Origin: Affinundibacterium baiyunense
GTDB taxonomy: Bacteria; Pseudomonadota; Gammaproteobacteria; Burkholderiales; Burkholderiaceae_D
Assembly: GCF_018139645.1 (NCBI RefSeq)
Contig: NZ_JAGSPM010000001.1
Coordinates: 496,001 to 560,000 of the forward strand
Length of the DNA stretch: 64,000 nucleotides
Reading direction: 5' to 3'
Of this stretch, positions 1-8,649 are shown piece by piece. A program made the translations under genes and the position numbers. Below the pieces are notes generated by a model that was given only the letters and a program-made list of their open reading frames with translations, was not told the DNA's origin and searched no databases. Every line of letters begins with the position of its first letter. Within the stretch, counting starts at the first letter, position 1.

Positions 1-50
1 TTTCAGGTTTGCATCGTACAAAACCGCAAAAAAACCGTTACACTACGCAA

Positions 51-134
51 ATGAAAAATTTTACCGACATGTCTTCTCCAAATATCGCTCGACGTCGCCG
101 TTCGGACACCGAGCCTGGGAAGTCTTGCGCGTAA
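51..134 (+). CDS. Putative arginine leader peptide of the argDFG operon
   Basis: A short reading frame opens at ATG 51 (27 residues), with an in-frame internal ATG at 69 (21 residues), and stops at TAA 132-134. Codons 90-101 are four consecutive arginine codons (CGA CGT CGC CGT), followed by SDTEPGKSCA. It lies directly before an intrinsic terminator and upstream of argD, argF and argG, so its codon content matches the product of the pathway. This is the classical arrangement of a transcription-attenuation leader peptide: ribosome stalling at Arg codons would report charged tRNA-Arg. Neither ATG has a clear ribosome binding site, and a -10-like TACACT at 39-44 would place the transcript start at about 51, so leaderless translation is possible. 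The function is inferred; the codon run, stop and hairpins are seen directly. Confidence 0.65.
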   Translation: MKNFTDMSSPNIARRRRSDTEPGKSCA

Positions 135-166
135 GAAAAGCAAGATCACGATAAAACCACAGGCTC
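100..166 (+). promoter_or_regulatory. Arg attenuator: protector and antiterminator pairings
   Basis: Two mutually exclusive pairings precede the terminator. Protector hairpin: GTTCGG (100-105) with CCGAGC (109-114), overlapping the last Arg codon. Antiterminator: GAGCCTG (111-117) with CAGGCTC (160-166), which uses the 5' arm of the terminator. A ribosome stalled on Arg codons 90-101 would break the protector and free 111-117 for the antiterminator. A ribosome reaching the stop at 132 would cover 111-117 and let the terminator form. A third hairpin, TCTTGC (123-128) with GCAAGA (140-145), may fold inside the antiterminator loop. Confidence 0.6.
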
Positions 167-186
167 AAACCCTGTGGTTTTTTTTT
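154..186 (+). terminator. Rho-independent terminator in the argDFG leader
   Basis: A perfect 10-bp stem, AAACCACAGG (154-163) with CCTGTGGTTT (171-180), encloses a 7-nt loop and is followed by an uninterrupted T run to 186. It sits about 150 nt before the argD start with no finished gene upstream in the window, which fits a conditional leader terminator. An unseen gene ending left of the window is the alternative. Confidence 0.85.
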
Positions 187-336
187 GCGTGCTTGTGGAT
201 GTGATGGTGGATCTGCTGACGTATGCTGAGACTGGTCGTTCTGCGGTAACATCTTTCGCTTATTCTGTTTTTGTATTTAATTTTATATTTAATTTCGGAT
301 TTTTAGTCTTTGCTTTCTTCTTTGAGGAGTTTTGAA
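187..336 (+). other. argD 5' untranslated region after the attenuator
   Basis: About 150 nt of increasingly T-rich sequence between the leader terminator and argD. No second promoter, hairpin or reading frame stands out. GAGGAG at 324-329 is a strong ribosome binding site for ATG 337. Confidence 0.5.
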
Positions 337-1554
337 ATGGAATTTAGTCAGTACAACGTCAATGCCCTGATGTACATCACACCACGTCCTGAGTTGGTGT
401 TTACGGAAGGCCGAGGCATGTGGCTGACTGACCATAATGGCAAACGCTACCTTGATTACTTGCAAGGCTGGGCGGTTAATTGCTTAGGGCACTCTCCTCA
501 ATGCATCACCGATGCGGTGGTCGCTCAAGCGGGAAAATTGCTCAATCCTTCACCTGCTTTTTATAACGAAAACATGGTCAAGTTGGCGGATCAACTAACC
601 CAACATTCTTGTTTTGATCGCGTCTTCTTTGCCAATAGCGGTGCCGAAGCAAATGAAGGTGCGATTAAATTAGCGCGTAAATGGGGACAAAAAAATAAAA
701 ACGGCGCTTTTGAAATTATCACTTTCGATCACGGCTTCCATGGCCGTACTTTGGCTACCATGTCTGCTTCAGGCAAACCGGGTTGGGATACGATCTTTGC
801 ACCGCAAGTCACCGGCTTTCCCAAAGCCGATTTAAACGATATCGCCTCAGTTGAAAAACTCATCAACGACAAAACCGTGGCAGTCATGTTAGAGCCTGTG
901 CAAGGCGAAGGCGGCGTGATTCCAGCGAGTCGCGAATTCATGCAAGCTCTGCGTGCGCTGACCAAGCAACATAATATTTTATTGGTCGTCGACGAAGTGC
1001 AAACAGGCATGGGACGTACAGGCGAATTATTTGGCTACCAACTCTCAGGTATAGAGCCAGACATCATGACCTTGGGTAAAGGCATAGGCGGCGGCGTGCC
1101 ACTCGCAGCCTTATTAGCGAAAGAAGAAGTTTCCTGCTTCGTACCTGGCGACCAAGGTGGCACTTATAACGGAGCACCATTGATGACGGCGGTCGGTTTG
1201 GCTGTTATCAAGGCCTTGACCGCACCAGGCTTCTTAGATGAAGTGAAAGCAAAATCCGCGTATTTGAGCAAAGCACTTAATACGCTATCTGAGCAATTCG
1301 GCATGGAAGGCGAACGTGGTGAAGGCTTATTGCGCGCACTTAAACTCGGCAGCGATATCGGCCCACGTTTGGTCGAAGTCGCACGCGATCTGGAGCCGAT
1401 TGGTTTACTCATCAATTCTCCACGCCCTAACCTACTCCGCTTCATGCCCGCGCTGAATGTCAGCTACGAAGAAATCGACACCATGATTTCTATGTTGAGC
1501 AAAGTCATCCAACAGGTGATAGACGAAAAAGCCGCAGCATCGACAGCATCTTAA
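337..1554 (+). CDS. argD: Acetylornithine aminotransferase
   Basis: PLP-dependent class III aminotransferase of arginine biosynthesis, converting N-acetylglutamate semialdehyde to N-acetylornithine in the cytoplasm; homologues may also act on succinyldiaminopimelate. The 405-residue protein has the [12 protein letters not shown] substrate/PLP loop, GFHGRT, the [12 protein letters not shown] segment holding the PLP-ring aspartate, and TLGKGIGGG with the Schiff-base lysine at about residue 248. ATG 337 is chosen because GAGGAG lies seven bases before it; an in-frame TTG at 310 would add nine residues but has no such site. It is first in an operon with argF (25 nt downstream) and argG, behind the putative Arg attenuator. 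Family-level identity is certain. ArgD rather than a close transaminase relative is supported by the neighbours. Confidence 0.93.
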   Translation: MEFSQYNVNALMYITPRPELVFTEGRGMWLTDHNGKRYLDYLQGWAVNCLGHSPQCITDAVVAQAGKLLNPSPAFYNENMVKLADQLTQHSCFDRVFFANSGAEANEGAIKLARKWGQKNKNGAFEIITFDHGFHGRTLATMSASGKPGWDTIFAPQVTGFPKADLNDIASVEKLINDKTVAVMLEPVQGEGGVIPASREFMQALRALTKQHNILLVVDEVQTGMGRTGELFGYQLSGIEPDIMTLGKGIGGGVPLAALLAKEEVSCFVPGDQGGTYNGAPLMTAVGLAVIKALTAPGFLDEVKAKSAYLSKALNTLSEQFGMEGERGEGLLRALKLGSDIGPRLVEVARDLEPIGLLINSPRPNLLRFMPALNVSYEEIDTMISMLSKVIQQVIDEKAAASTAS

Positions 1555-1579
1555 ATCGAACATATCCGAACAAATTAAC

Positions 1580-2497
1580 ATGGCTATCAAACATTATTTA
1601 CAGGTCTCTGACCTGACGCTAGATGAATACGACTATCTGATGCAGAGAGCACGGATCATCAAAGATCGCTTTAAGAAATACGAACCCTACCACCCGCTTT
1701 TGGATAGAACACTGGTGATGGTATTTGAAAAAAATTCCACTCGGACGCGCTTGAGTTTTGAAGCGGGTATGCATCAGTTGGGTGGCGCGGCAATTTATTT
1801 GAATACACGCGATAGCCAATTGGGTCGTGGCGAGCCAGTCGAGGATGCAGGTCAAGTCATGTCTCGCATGTGCGACATCATCATGATCCGCACTTTTGAG
1901 CAAGAGATGATAGAAAAATTTGCCGCCAATTCACGCGTGCCTGTCATCAATGGTTTGACCAATCAACACCATCCTTGCCAAGTGTTCGCGGATGTGTTTA
2001 CTTTTATCGAACATCGCGGTTCCATCGCAGGCAAAAAAGTCGCGTGGATCGGTGACGCGAATAATATGCTGTACTCATGGATGCAAGCGGCCAAGGTATT
2101 TGGATTCCATCTGCATATCTCGACACCAAAAGGCTATGACATTGATCCCGCCTGTGTGACGGTCGAAGCAGAACATTACACCGTTTTTGATAACCCATCT
2201 AATGCCTGCGTCGGTGTCGATGCCGTCAATACTGACGTGTGGACCAGCATGGGCTACGAGGCAGAAAATCAAGCGCGGCTTAAAGCATTCGACGGTTGGA
2301 TCGTGGATGAAGCGAAGATGGCGCGTGCCAATCCTGATGCGATTTTTATGCATTGCTTGCCAGCGCATCGCGGTGAAGAAGTATCCGCAGGCGTTATCGA
2401 TGGCTCGCAATCCGTGGTTTGGGACGAAGCTGAAAATCGCTTGCACGTACAAAAAGCCTTACTCGAATATTTAGTCATCGGCAAAGTCGATAACTAA
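1580..2497 (+). CDS. argF: Ornithine carbamoyltransferase
   Basis: Joins carbamoyl phosphate and ornithine to give citrulline, the step before argininosuccinate synthesis. The 305-residue protein shows the carbamoyl-phosphate motif STRTR at residues 53-57, HPCQ at 131-134, the ornithine-specific SMG loop at about 223-225, and HCLPAHRGEE from 258. The SMG loop and HCLP motif separate it from aspartate carbamoyltransferase. Length is normal for the anabolic enzyme. The start ATG lies 25 nt after argD with only a weak ribosome binding site, consistent with coupled translation in one operon. The gene order argD-argF-argG suggests that one leader controls all three. Confidence 0.96.
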   Translation: MAIKHYLQVSDLTLDEYDYLMQRARIIKDRFKKYEPYHPLLDRTLVMVFEKNSTRTRLSFEAGMHQLGGAAIYLNTRDSQLGRGEPVEDAGQVMSRMCDIIMIRTFEQEMIEKFAANSRVPVINGLTNQHHPCQVFADVFTFIEHRGSIAGKKVAWIGDANNMLYSWMQAAKVFGFHLHISTPKGYDIDPACVTVEAEHYTVFDNPSNACVGVDAVNTDVWTSMGYEAENQARLKAFDGWIVDEAKMARANPDAIFMHCLPAHRGEEVSAGVIDGSQSVVWDEAENRLHVQKALLEYLVIGKVDN

Positions 2498-2559
2498 GCA
2501 GTTTTCCAATTTGATCTCAACATTATTTCAGCAATATCTTCAACATTAGAAAGCACATC

Positions 2560-3789
2560 ATGAGCGACGTCAAAAAAGTAGTGTTAGCGTATTCCGGTGG
2601 TTTGGATACTTCCGTTATTTTGAAATGGTTGCAAGACAACTACAAGTGTGAAATCGTCACGTTCACTGCCGACTTAGGTCAAGGCGAAGAACTCGAACCT
2701 GCACGTGCCAAAGCCTTAAAATTCGGCATCAAACCAGAGAATATTTTCATCGATGACGTACGCGAAGAATTCGTGCGCGATTTCGTCTTCCCTATGTTCC
2801 GCGCGAACACTGTGTATGAAGGCGAATATTTATTGGGCACTTCAATTGCGCGTCCACTCATCGCCAAACGCCTGATCGAAATCGCCAAGCAAACTGGTGC
2901 CGATACGATCTCTCACGGAGCAACTGGTAAAGGTAACGACCAAGTACGCTTTGAACTCGGCGCTTATGCATTGATGCCAAACGTCAAAGTCATCGCACCA
3001 TGGCGTGAATGGGATTTATTGTCGCGTGAAAAATTGATGAAATATGCCGAAGATGCTGGCATAGAAATCGACCAAAAACACAAAAACGGCGGCGCGCCCT
3101 ACTCCATGGATGCCAACCTCTTGCACATCAGTTTTGAAGGTCGCCATTTAGAGAACCCAAGTGCCGAAGCCGAAGAATCTATGTGGCGTTGGACTGTCAG
3201 CCCAGAAGCAGCACCAGACCAAGCAGAATACCTCGATATCGAATACGAAAAAGGTGATATCGTCGCACTGAATGGCGTACGCATGTCGCCAGCGACAGTG
3301 CTGACTGAACTCAATCGCTTAGGCGGCAAACACGGCATCGGTCGTTTAGATTTAGTTGAAAATCGTTTCGTTGGCATGAAATCACGCGGTTGCTATGAAA
3401 CCCCAGGCGGCACCATCATGTTACGCGCACACCGCGCTATCGAATCCATCACTTTAGATCGCGAAGTTGCGCACTTGAAAGATGATTTGATGCCACGTTA
3501 CGCGAGCTTGATTTACAACGGCTACTGGTGGTCTCCTGAACGTTTAGCATTACAAACACTAATCGATCACACACAACAAAATGTGAACGGCTGGGTACGC
3601 GTCAAACTGTACAAAGGCAATGTGATCACGGTGTCACGTGATTCCAAAACCGACTCCTTATTCGACATGAACATCGCGACCTTCGACGAAGACGGCGGTG
3701 CTTATAATCAAGCCGATGCAGGCGGTTTCATCAAGTTGAATGCATTGCGTATGCGGATTGCAGCAAACGCGAAACTGAAGCGCGGTTGA
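2560..3789 (+). CDS. argG: Argininosuccinate synthase
   Basis: ATP-dependent condensation of citrulline with aspartate, the penultimate step of arginine synthesis. The 409-residue protein begins with the N-type ATP pyrophosphatase loop (SGGLDTS, residues 12-18) and carries the family blocks [15 protein letters not shown] and [11 protein letters not shown]. Length is normal for the 400-residue bacterial class. It follows argF by 62 nt and is the last gene of the operon. argH is not in the window. Immediately downstream is a REP-like hairpin that might protect or terminate the transcript. Confidence 0.96.
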   Translation: MSDVKKVVLAYSGGLDTSVILKWLQDNYKCEIVTFTADLGQGEELEPARAKALKFGIKPENIFIDDVREEFVRDFVFPMFRANTVYEGEYLLGTSIARPLIAKRLIEIAKQTGADTISHGATGKGNDQVRFELGAYALMPNVKVIAPWREWDLLSREKLMKYAEDAGIEIDQKHKNGGAPYSMDANLLHISFEGRHLENPSAEAEESMWRWTVSPEAAPDQAEYLDIEYEKGDIVALNGVRMSPATVLTELNRLGGKHGIGRLDLVENRFVGMKSRGCYETPGGTIMLRAHRAIESITLDREVAHLKDDLMPRYASLIYNGYWWSPERLALQTLIDHTQQNVNGWVRVKLYKGNVITVSRDSKTDSLFDMNIATFDEDGGAYNQADAGGFIKLNALRMRIAANAKLKRG

Positions 3790-3814
3790 TACAAAGACAT
3801 AGTCGCGACTCAAG

Positions 3815-4050
3815 CTCCCTTCTCCCGCAAGCGGGAGAAGGACTGGGGATAAGGGCAGTTGAGAGGCGGCAAAGTAAAAAAGTGGGGCGGGTGCGACCCG
3901 CGCCGCCAAAACGTCAATGCACAGACCTAGGTTTGATCAGCGCGTATTTCATCCCCCCTACAAAATTGAATCGCCCTACCCCTACTAAATACTTTGCGAC
4001 TACTGAACCACCCTCACCCTATCCCTCTCCCGCTTACGGGAGAGGGAACT
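3815..4050. repeat. Pair of inverted REP-like palindromes (REPIN-like element)
   Basis: Two GC-rich palindromes bracket about 170 bp. The first is CCTTCTCCCGC (3818-3828) with GCGGGAGAAGG (3831-3841); the second is CCCTCTCCCG (4023-4032) with CGGGAGAGGG (4037-4046). Their flanking tails (ACTGGGGATAAGGG after the first, CCCTCACCCTAT before the second) are roughly reverse complements, so the two units are in opposite orientation. The interior is unusually G+C-rich and contains GCGGGT-gcg-ACCCGC at about 3887-3901. No gene is supported in it. REP-type repeats of this consensus are widespread in proteobacterial intergenic DNA, often next to operon ends as here after argG. Confidence 0.7.
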
Positions 4051-4070
4051 AACATCAAAACCTAAACACC

Positions 4071-4391
4071 ATGACCACACAATTCGACCAAGTCAGCGTC
4101 ATCAAAAAAGCCAATCTTTATTTCGACGGCAAATGTGTTTCGCACACGGTACTTTTCCCTGACGGCAGTAAAAAAACCATAGGCGTAATTTTTCCTTCCA
4201 GCCTCACCTTCAACACGGGCGCGGCAGAAATCATGGAAATCAACGCCGGAGTTTGCCGCATTACATTAGCTGGTGAAAATACAAGCAATGAATATCACGC
4301 AGGACAATCTTTTTCGGTGCCAGCTAACTCAAGTTTTCAAATTGAGACGCTAGAAACCTTAGATTATGTTTGTCACTTTATAGATGCATAA
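4071..4391 (+). CDS. ppnP: Pyrimidine/purine nucleoside phosphorylase PpnP (YaiE family)
   Basis: A 106-residue single-domain cupin of the PpnP/YaiE (DUF1255) family. Known members phosphorolyse uridine, adenosine, guanosine and other nucleosides to base plus ribose 1-phosphate, as compact cytoplasmic dimers. Seen here are the N-terminal [12 protein letters not shown] block, the central TGAAEIMEI turn and the signature [13 protein letters not shown] followed by YVCHF near the end, all in family order. It is about ten residues longer at the N terminus than E. coli YaiE. It stands alone between the REP pair and convergent murB, with no clear ribosome binding site. Recognition is by motif memory, not a search. 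Confidence 0.88.
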   Translation: MTTQFDQVSVIKKANLYFDGKCVSHTVLFPDGSKKTIGVIFPSSLTFNTGAAEIMEINAGVCRITLAGENTSNEYHAGQSFSVPANSSFQIETLETLDYVCHFIDA

Positions 4392-4694
4392 CGTATCGCT
4401 GGCGACGAAGATAAATGATTTTTGACCGAAGTCGTGACTGATTAAGCTGTGCAAGGACTGTAAAAATAGAGTAGCCAACCAAAATAACTTTTTTTATCAT
4501 CAGAATGTCCACTTATTTAGTTCGGCTATTCCTACTTAACTAGTATTAGTTTTCAGCACTTACCTGATTTGTTGCTTCAAGCAAGTTTGCTAGATTCATT
4601 CTAGCAAATCCGCACCACTCAAAATCGGGCTATCAGATTTCACTTATTTTTTTATCTCGATGATAGCGATATCTATACAATTTTTATTGAACGC
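4392..4694. other. Convergent intergenic region with one perfect hairpin
   Basis: AT-rich region between the 3' ends of ppnP and murB. TTTGCTAGA (4586-4594) pairs perfectly with TCTAGCAAA (4600-4608) around a 5-nt loop, without a T run on either side. It may be a factor-assisted terminator or processing site. Nothing else is recognisable. Confidence 0.4.
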
Positions 4695-5735
4695 TTACAC
4701 AAACACTGGCTCAACTTCGAGCGCAACCGCAAATTTTTTCATCACATCAGCTTGAATCTCTTCAGCTAAAGCTCTGATATCGGCACCTTTGGCGCCTCCT
4801 AAATTCACCAGTACCAGCGCTTGTTTCTCGTAAACGCCAACCGTCTCCAATCGACGCCCTTTCCAGCCACATTGTTCAATTAACCAACCCGCTGCTAATT
4901 TAAAATCTCCATTCGCTTGTGGGTAGCTAACGCAATGAGGATATCTTTGCAAAATTTGGTTTCTAAGTTCAGCCGACACAATAGGATTCTTAAAGAAGCT
5001 TCCAGCATTACCTATCACAGCAGGATCGGGTAATTTGCTCTGGCGTATAGCAATGATCGCTTGACTAACGTCGGTCGGCGTTGGCTCAGCAATTTCACGA
5101 TCCTGTAAGAACTTTTCCACATCACCGTAAGCTAAACGTGGCTGCCATGCCTTTGCTAACGCGAAACTGACATCCACAATTACAAAACGATTCTGCTCAC
5201 CACTCTTAAAAATACTATCGCGATAAGCAAAGGCACAATCTTGTTTTTGGAAAGTTCTTAAGGAACCTGTAACAAAATCAAAAGCAGTCAAGCTATGGAA
5301 GCAATCCTGCATTTCAACGCCGTATGCTCCGATATTTTGAATAGGTGAAGCACCGACGGTTCCAGGAATGAGTGAAAGATTCTCCAAACCACCATAAGCT
5401 TGCCCTAAGGTCCATTGTACGAATTCATGCCAACTTTCTCCCGCCCCTGCACGTACTATAAAGTGCTCAGCCGTCTCCATTAGCAAGACACGACCCTTGA
5501 TTGCCATCTGTAACACGAGGTGAGGAAGCTGGTCGGATAAAATAATATTGCTACCACCGCCAAGCAATAGCCGTGGCAGACTTGCAAGTGCGACATCAGA
5601 TTGCATGCGTTCCCATAGAGCGCGTAATTGATCGAGTTCGTCAATTCTTAAAAAATAACTTGCTCGCGCATCGATACCAAAGCTGTTTAAGCCTTGCAAG
5701 GAGATATCTTGTTGTAGTGTAATTTCAGATTTCAT
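4695..5735 (-). CDS. murB: UDP-N-acetylenolpyruvoylglucosamine reductase
   Basis: FAD enzyme that reduces UDP-N-acetylenolpyruvoylglucosamine to UDP-N-acetylmuramate with NADPH, the second committed step of peptidoglycan precursor synthesis. The 346-residue protein is the type I (E. coli-like) form. It has LNSFGI near the N terminus, the FAD-binding LLLGGGSNIIL (about 57-67), IPGTVGASPIQNIGAYG (124-140), YRDSIFK (171-177) and GNAGSFFKNP with the catalytic serine at about 246, and ends with a conserved Glu-Pro segment. It is divergent from yajQ, sharing a 172-bp upstream region, and stands as a single gene. Confidence 0.95.
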   Translation of the reverse strand: MKSEITLQQDISLQGLNSFGIDARASYFLRIDELDQLRALWERMQSDVALASLPRLLLGGGSNIILSDQLPHLVLQMAIKGRVLLMETAEHFIVRAGAGESWHEFVQWTLGQAYGGLENLSLIPGTVGASPIQNIGAYGVEMQDCFHSLTAFDFVTGSLRTFQKQDCAFAYRDSIFKSGEQNRFVIVDVSFALAKAWQPRLAYGDVEKFLQDREIAEPTPTDVSQAIIAIRQSKLPDPAVIGNAGSFFKNPIVSAELRNQILQRYPHCVSYPQANGDFKLAAGWLIEQCGWKGRRLETVGVYEKQALVLVNLGGAKGADIRALAEEIQADVMKKFAVALEVEPVFV

Positions 5736-5907
5736 AAGGACATGATTATAGTCGGGAATAAGCCTTTCCCCTGCAGCTTCCTTATAAATTGCCTGTAAAG
5801 TTGGGCGTAGTTTTTGTTAAAATGTGGGCACCGTAAAAAATCTTATTTATTTCAGATTTTTAATTGCATTTGCATTACGACCTCATATCTCTCTACTAGG
5901 AATACAC

Positions 5908-6399
5908 ATGCCATCATTTGATACCGTTTCTGAAGCCAACATGGAAGAAGTTAAAAATGCGATCACACAAGTTAACAAGGTTGTTACAAATCGCTTTGAC
6001 TTAAAAGGTACCAGCGCAAAAGTTGAGCTCAAGGACAAAGAACGCGAAATCACCATCTTTGGCGATACCGAATTTCACCTAGATCAAATCATGGTCGAGA
6101 TGACGCAAACCATGGGAAAACGCAATGTTGACGTCCGCTTTTTAGATATTGGCAAAGTTGATAAAATCGGCGGTGACAAAGTAAAACAAGTCATCAAGGT
6201 AAAAAACGGCATCCAAACAGAAGATGCGAAGAAAATCGTCAAAGTCATTAAAGACAGCAAATTGAAAGTACAAGCTAGCATTCAAGGCGATGCAGTGCGT
6301 GTAACTGGGGCAAAGCGCGACGATTTGCAAGCAACGATGGCAATGCTACGCAAGGAAATCAAAGATCTTCCTTTGGAATTTAATAATTTCCGCGACTAA
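5908..6399 (+). CDS. yajQ: YajQ family nucleotide-binding protein
   Basis: A 163-residue YajQ/UPF0234 protein made of two ferredoxin-like folds. Homologues bind nucleotides, and the Xanthomonas member binds cyclic di-GMP and modulates transcription; whether this one does is unknown. The family start MPSFDTVSE, the block [22 protein letters not shown], and the end [10 protein letters not shown] are all present. ATG 5908 is chosen because TAGGAA precedes it by five bases and the family starts here. An in-frame upstream extension to 5824 has no homologous feel. It is followed by a 12-bp hairpin. Genetic context (beside murB) gives no functional clue. Confidence 0.93.
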   Translation: MPSFDTVSEANMEEVKNAITQVNKVVTNRFDLKGTSAKVELKDKEREITIFGDTEFHLDQIMVEMTQTMGKRNVDVRFLDIGKVDKIGGDKVKQVIKVKNGIQTEDAKKIVKVIKDSKLKVQASIQGDAVRVTGAKRDDLQATMAMLRKEIKDLPLEFNNFRD

Positions 6400-6415
6400 G
6401 TATCTGATTATCCGA

Positions 6416-6445
6416 TCCGGCGAAATTTCGCTAAATTTCGCCGGA
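6416..6445 (+). terminator. Perfect hairpin after yajQ without a U tract
   Basis: CCGGCGAAATTT (6417-6428) pairs with AAATTTCGCCGG (6433-6444) around the tetraloop CGCT, extendable by one T-A pair. It begins 17 nt after the yajQ stop. With no T run on either strand it is not a standard intrinsic terminator. An RNA 3'-end stabiliser or factor-dependent site is more likely. Confidence 0.5.
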
Positions 6446-6640
6446 ACAGTTAGCACGATCTATTTCGCTCGACGGCACTGTGACTCATTACTTGCATTTA
6501 GCGACCATCGTTCAAGCTTATTCATGAATTTGATGAATCTGTAAAACACGCAACAAAGTCCGTCCAAAATAAAAGACGACGCCATACGACCAGTTTGAGA
6601 AATAGCGAACCCAATTAGCGCACCAAGCGAGGCTTAAAAA

Positions 6641-7354
6641 ATGTATCGACGACTTCTCAAGCTATTCACTTCAAAACCAGTTACTACTGAAGGCCAAAAC
6701 ATTTTGTTCAAGCGCGCTTTAGTCCATTCCACCTTATTTATCTCATCGACCATACTGTTTAGTAATTTAGCGCAGGCAAACGAAATTAGCTTGGTTGCTT
6801 TGAGCAACGGTAAGGCGATGTTAGTGATCGATGATAAACCACCCAAAATGTTTGCTGTCGGTAGCAACATCGTTTCAGGAATGAAGTTAATTTCTGTGAA
6901 TGCGAATAGTGCCACCATTGAGTCAGAAGGAAAGCGGCAGACTTTATATCTCGGACATGCAGTACTTAAAAACGAATCCACAAAAAGTCCGAGTATTACT
7001 TTGCAAGCGGCAGAAAACGGCCACTTCTTTATCGACGGAAAAATTAATGGCGGCAGCAAGTTAAGAATGATGGTCGATACAGGTGCTAGCTTTATCTCGA
7101 TGTCGGCCAGTGACGCTAGAAAATTAGGTATCGATTACAAAAAAGGAATTCCCTCACGTAGCAGTACGGCGAATGGCGTCGTCCAAACCTATATCGTACG
7201 CCTTGACTCTGTAAAAGTCGGTGACATCGAATTATTTCAAGTTGATGCGTCGGTACAAGAAAACGAGATCGGAATTGGTCTACTCGGCATGTCGTTTCTA
7301 AAACGACTGAGTATGGTACGAGAAGGCCAACAAATGATTTTAACGAAGAAATAA
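6641..7354 (+). CDS. Retropepsin-like aspartic protease, membrane- or periplasm-directed
   Basis: A 237-residue protein with an N-terminal hydrophobic segment (about residues 27-45, ending near LAQANE) acting as signal peptide or anchor, a middle region of about 70 residues, and a C-terminal single-lobe aspartic protease domain. The catalytic motif VDTGAS has its aspartate at residue 146, and the hydrophobic-Gly flap region follows with GIGLLGMSFLKRL. This matches the TIGR02281/clan AA retropepsin-like proteins common in proteobacteria, which probably work as homodimers; natural substrates are not known to me. It is preceded by about 200 bp without features and ends in a hairpin shared with convergent aroG. 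The exact start is uncertain because no strong ribosome binding site is visible. Confidence 0.82.
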   Translation: MYRRLLKLFTSKPVTTEGQNILFKRALVHSTLFISSTILFSNLAQANEISLVALSNGKAMLVIDDKPPKMFAVGSNIVSGMKLISVNANSATIESEGKRQTLYLGHAVLKNESTKSPSITLQAAENGHFFIDGKINGGSKLRMMVDTGASFISMSASDARKLGIDYKKGIPSRSSTANGVVQTYIVRLDSVKVGDIELFQVDASVQENEIGIGLLGMSFLKRLSMVREGQQMILTKK

Positions 7355-7382
7355 AATTGGCTTCTGATCTCACTGGTAGACC

Positions 7383-7422
7383 TTCCTGCTTTGTCGATTT
7401 TCATTAGCAGACAAAGCAGGAA
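7383..7422. terminator. Stem-loop between convergent protease gene and aroG
   Basis: A perfect 13-bp inverted repeat, TTCCTGCTTTGTC (7383-7395) with GACAAAGCAGGAA (7410-7422), has a 14-nt loop and lies between two convergent genes. There is no strong T run, so termination efficiency is uncertain; it could serve both strands. Confidence 0.5.
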
Positions 7423-7464
7423 TTAAAAGCTACATACTCAAAGTCGAATGCAAAAACAAATTAA

Positions 7465-8523
7465 TTAAGCCTTCTTTAAACGACGTTGTTTCACTGCATC
7501 GGCAAGCACCTGTAAACTCTGCTCACTATCTTTCCAATCGATACAACCGTCTGTGATCGATTGCCCATAGACTAACTCCTTACCAGCAACTAAATCTTGG
7601 CGACCTGCCACCAAATTGGATTCGATCATCACGCCAATAATTCGCTCATCACCTGCTGCGATTCGGTTTGCAATATCCGCGCAGACTGGAATTTGATTCA
7701 ATGGATTTTTGGAGCTATTGGCATGCGAGGCATCAATCATGATACGCGGCACTAAACCATTCGCTGCAATGTCCTTAGCTGCGGCATCAACGCTTGCAGC
7801 ATCATAATTTGGCGTTTTTCCACCACGTAAAATAATGTGGCAATCTTCATTGCCATTGGTTGAAACAATCGCAGAGTGACCACCTTTAGTGACCGATAAA
7901 AAGTGATGTGGCTGAGACGATGCTTTGATCGCATCGACTGCGATTTTGACATTTCCATCGGTTCCATTTTTAAAACCTACTGGGCATGACAAACCAGATG
8001 CCAATTCACGATGTACTTGTGACTCGGTGGTACGTGCACCAATTGCGCCCCAGCTAATCAAGTCAGCGATGTATTGCGGGCTAATCATATCCAAATATTC
8101 GGTCCCAGCAGGCAAACCAAGTTCATTGATATTCAAAAGCAATTCACGAGCAATACGTAAGCCATCGTTGATACGGAAACTGTTATCCATATACGGATCA
8201 TTAATCAGCCCTTTCCAACCAACTGTGGTGCGTGGCTTTTCAAAGTAGACGCGCATCACAATTTCTAATTCGCCAGCAAATTTCACTCTTGCCTCGGCCA
8301 GCTTTTTTGCATACTCCATCGCCGCTTTAGTATCGTGAATCGAGCATGGACCAATCACCACCATCACGCGATCATCTTTGGCTTGCAAGATATTATGTAA
8401 GGCTGTACGCGCATTAGCTGTCACTTCAGAAGCTTTGTCAGAACAGGCAAATTCGCGGATCAAATGCGAAGGTGGAAGCAGCTCTTTCATTTCCCGAATA
8501 CGTAAATCGTCTGTACGTTGCAT
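7465..8523 (-). CDS. aroG: 3-deoxy-7-phosphoheptulonate (DAHP) synthase, class I
   Basis: First enzyme of the shikimate pathway: condenses phosphoenolpyruvate and erythrose 4-phosphate. The 352-residue protein is the AroAI-alpha (E. coli AroF/G/H) type. GPCSIHD carries the metal-binding cysteine at residue 60; MRVYFEKPRTTVGWKG, AIGARTTESQ and DASHANSSK follow, the last with metal and PEP contacts. E. coli isoenzymes are feedback-inhibited by Phe, Tyr or Trp; which applies here cannot be settled by eye. A 275-nt leader upstream encodes a Phe/Tyr-rich peptide and terminator, suggesting control by aromatic amino acid supply. The ATG at 8523 has a CAGGAAAAC ribosome binding site. The symbol aroG is used for the type and not to claim Phe sensitivity. 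Confidence 0.95.
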   Translation of the reverse strand: MQRTDDLRIREMKELLPPSHLIREFACSDKASEVTANARTALHNILQAKDDRVMVVIGPCSIHDTKAAMEYAKKLAEARVKFAGELEIVMRVYFEKPRTTVGWKGLINDPYMDNSFRINDGLRIARELLLNINELGLPAGTEYLDMISPQYIADLISWGAIGARTTESQVHRELASGLSCPVGFKNGTDGNVKIAVDAIKASSQPHHFLSVTKGGHSAIVSTNGNEDCHIILRGGKTPNYDAASVDAAAKDIAANGLVPRIMIDASHANSSKNPLNQIPVCADIANRIAAGDERIIGVMIESNLVAGRQDLVAGKELVYGQSITDGCIDWKDSEQSLQVLADAVKQRRLKKA

Positions 8524-8649
8524 GATGTTTTCCTGAGTTTCGATGAGATAAAAATGTGTTTAAAAATCGTTTGATTACGTTACCGCTCCGCTTTTGCACC
8601 AGTAATTGAGTCAATTATTAAGTCGACCACAACAGCTATTTCTTCGGGC

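Noticed and set aside
9..44. Consensus-like promoter TTGCAT (9-14) with TACACT (39-44) for the arg leader
   Set aside because: Spacing of 24 bp is too long for sigma-70. Only the -10-like element is kept, with a weak -35.
61..252. Minus-strand open frame of 63 codons over the arg leader
   Set aside because: It is antisense to the leader peptide and crosses the terminator hairpin; no ribosome binding site or recognisable sequence.
3786..4052. Plus-strand frame of 88 codons after argG
   Set aside because: It consists of the REP palindromes and their filler; the translation is low-complexity Arg/Pro-rich and lies in a repeat element.
4586..4608. Hairpin between ppnP and murB as an intrinsic terminator
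   Set aside because: A perfect 9-bp stem, but neither strand has a T run; kept only as a hairpin in the intergenic description.
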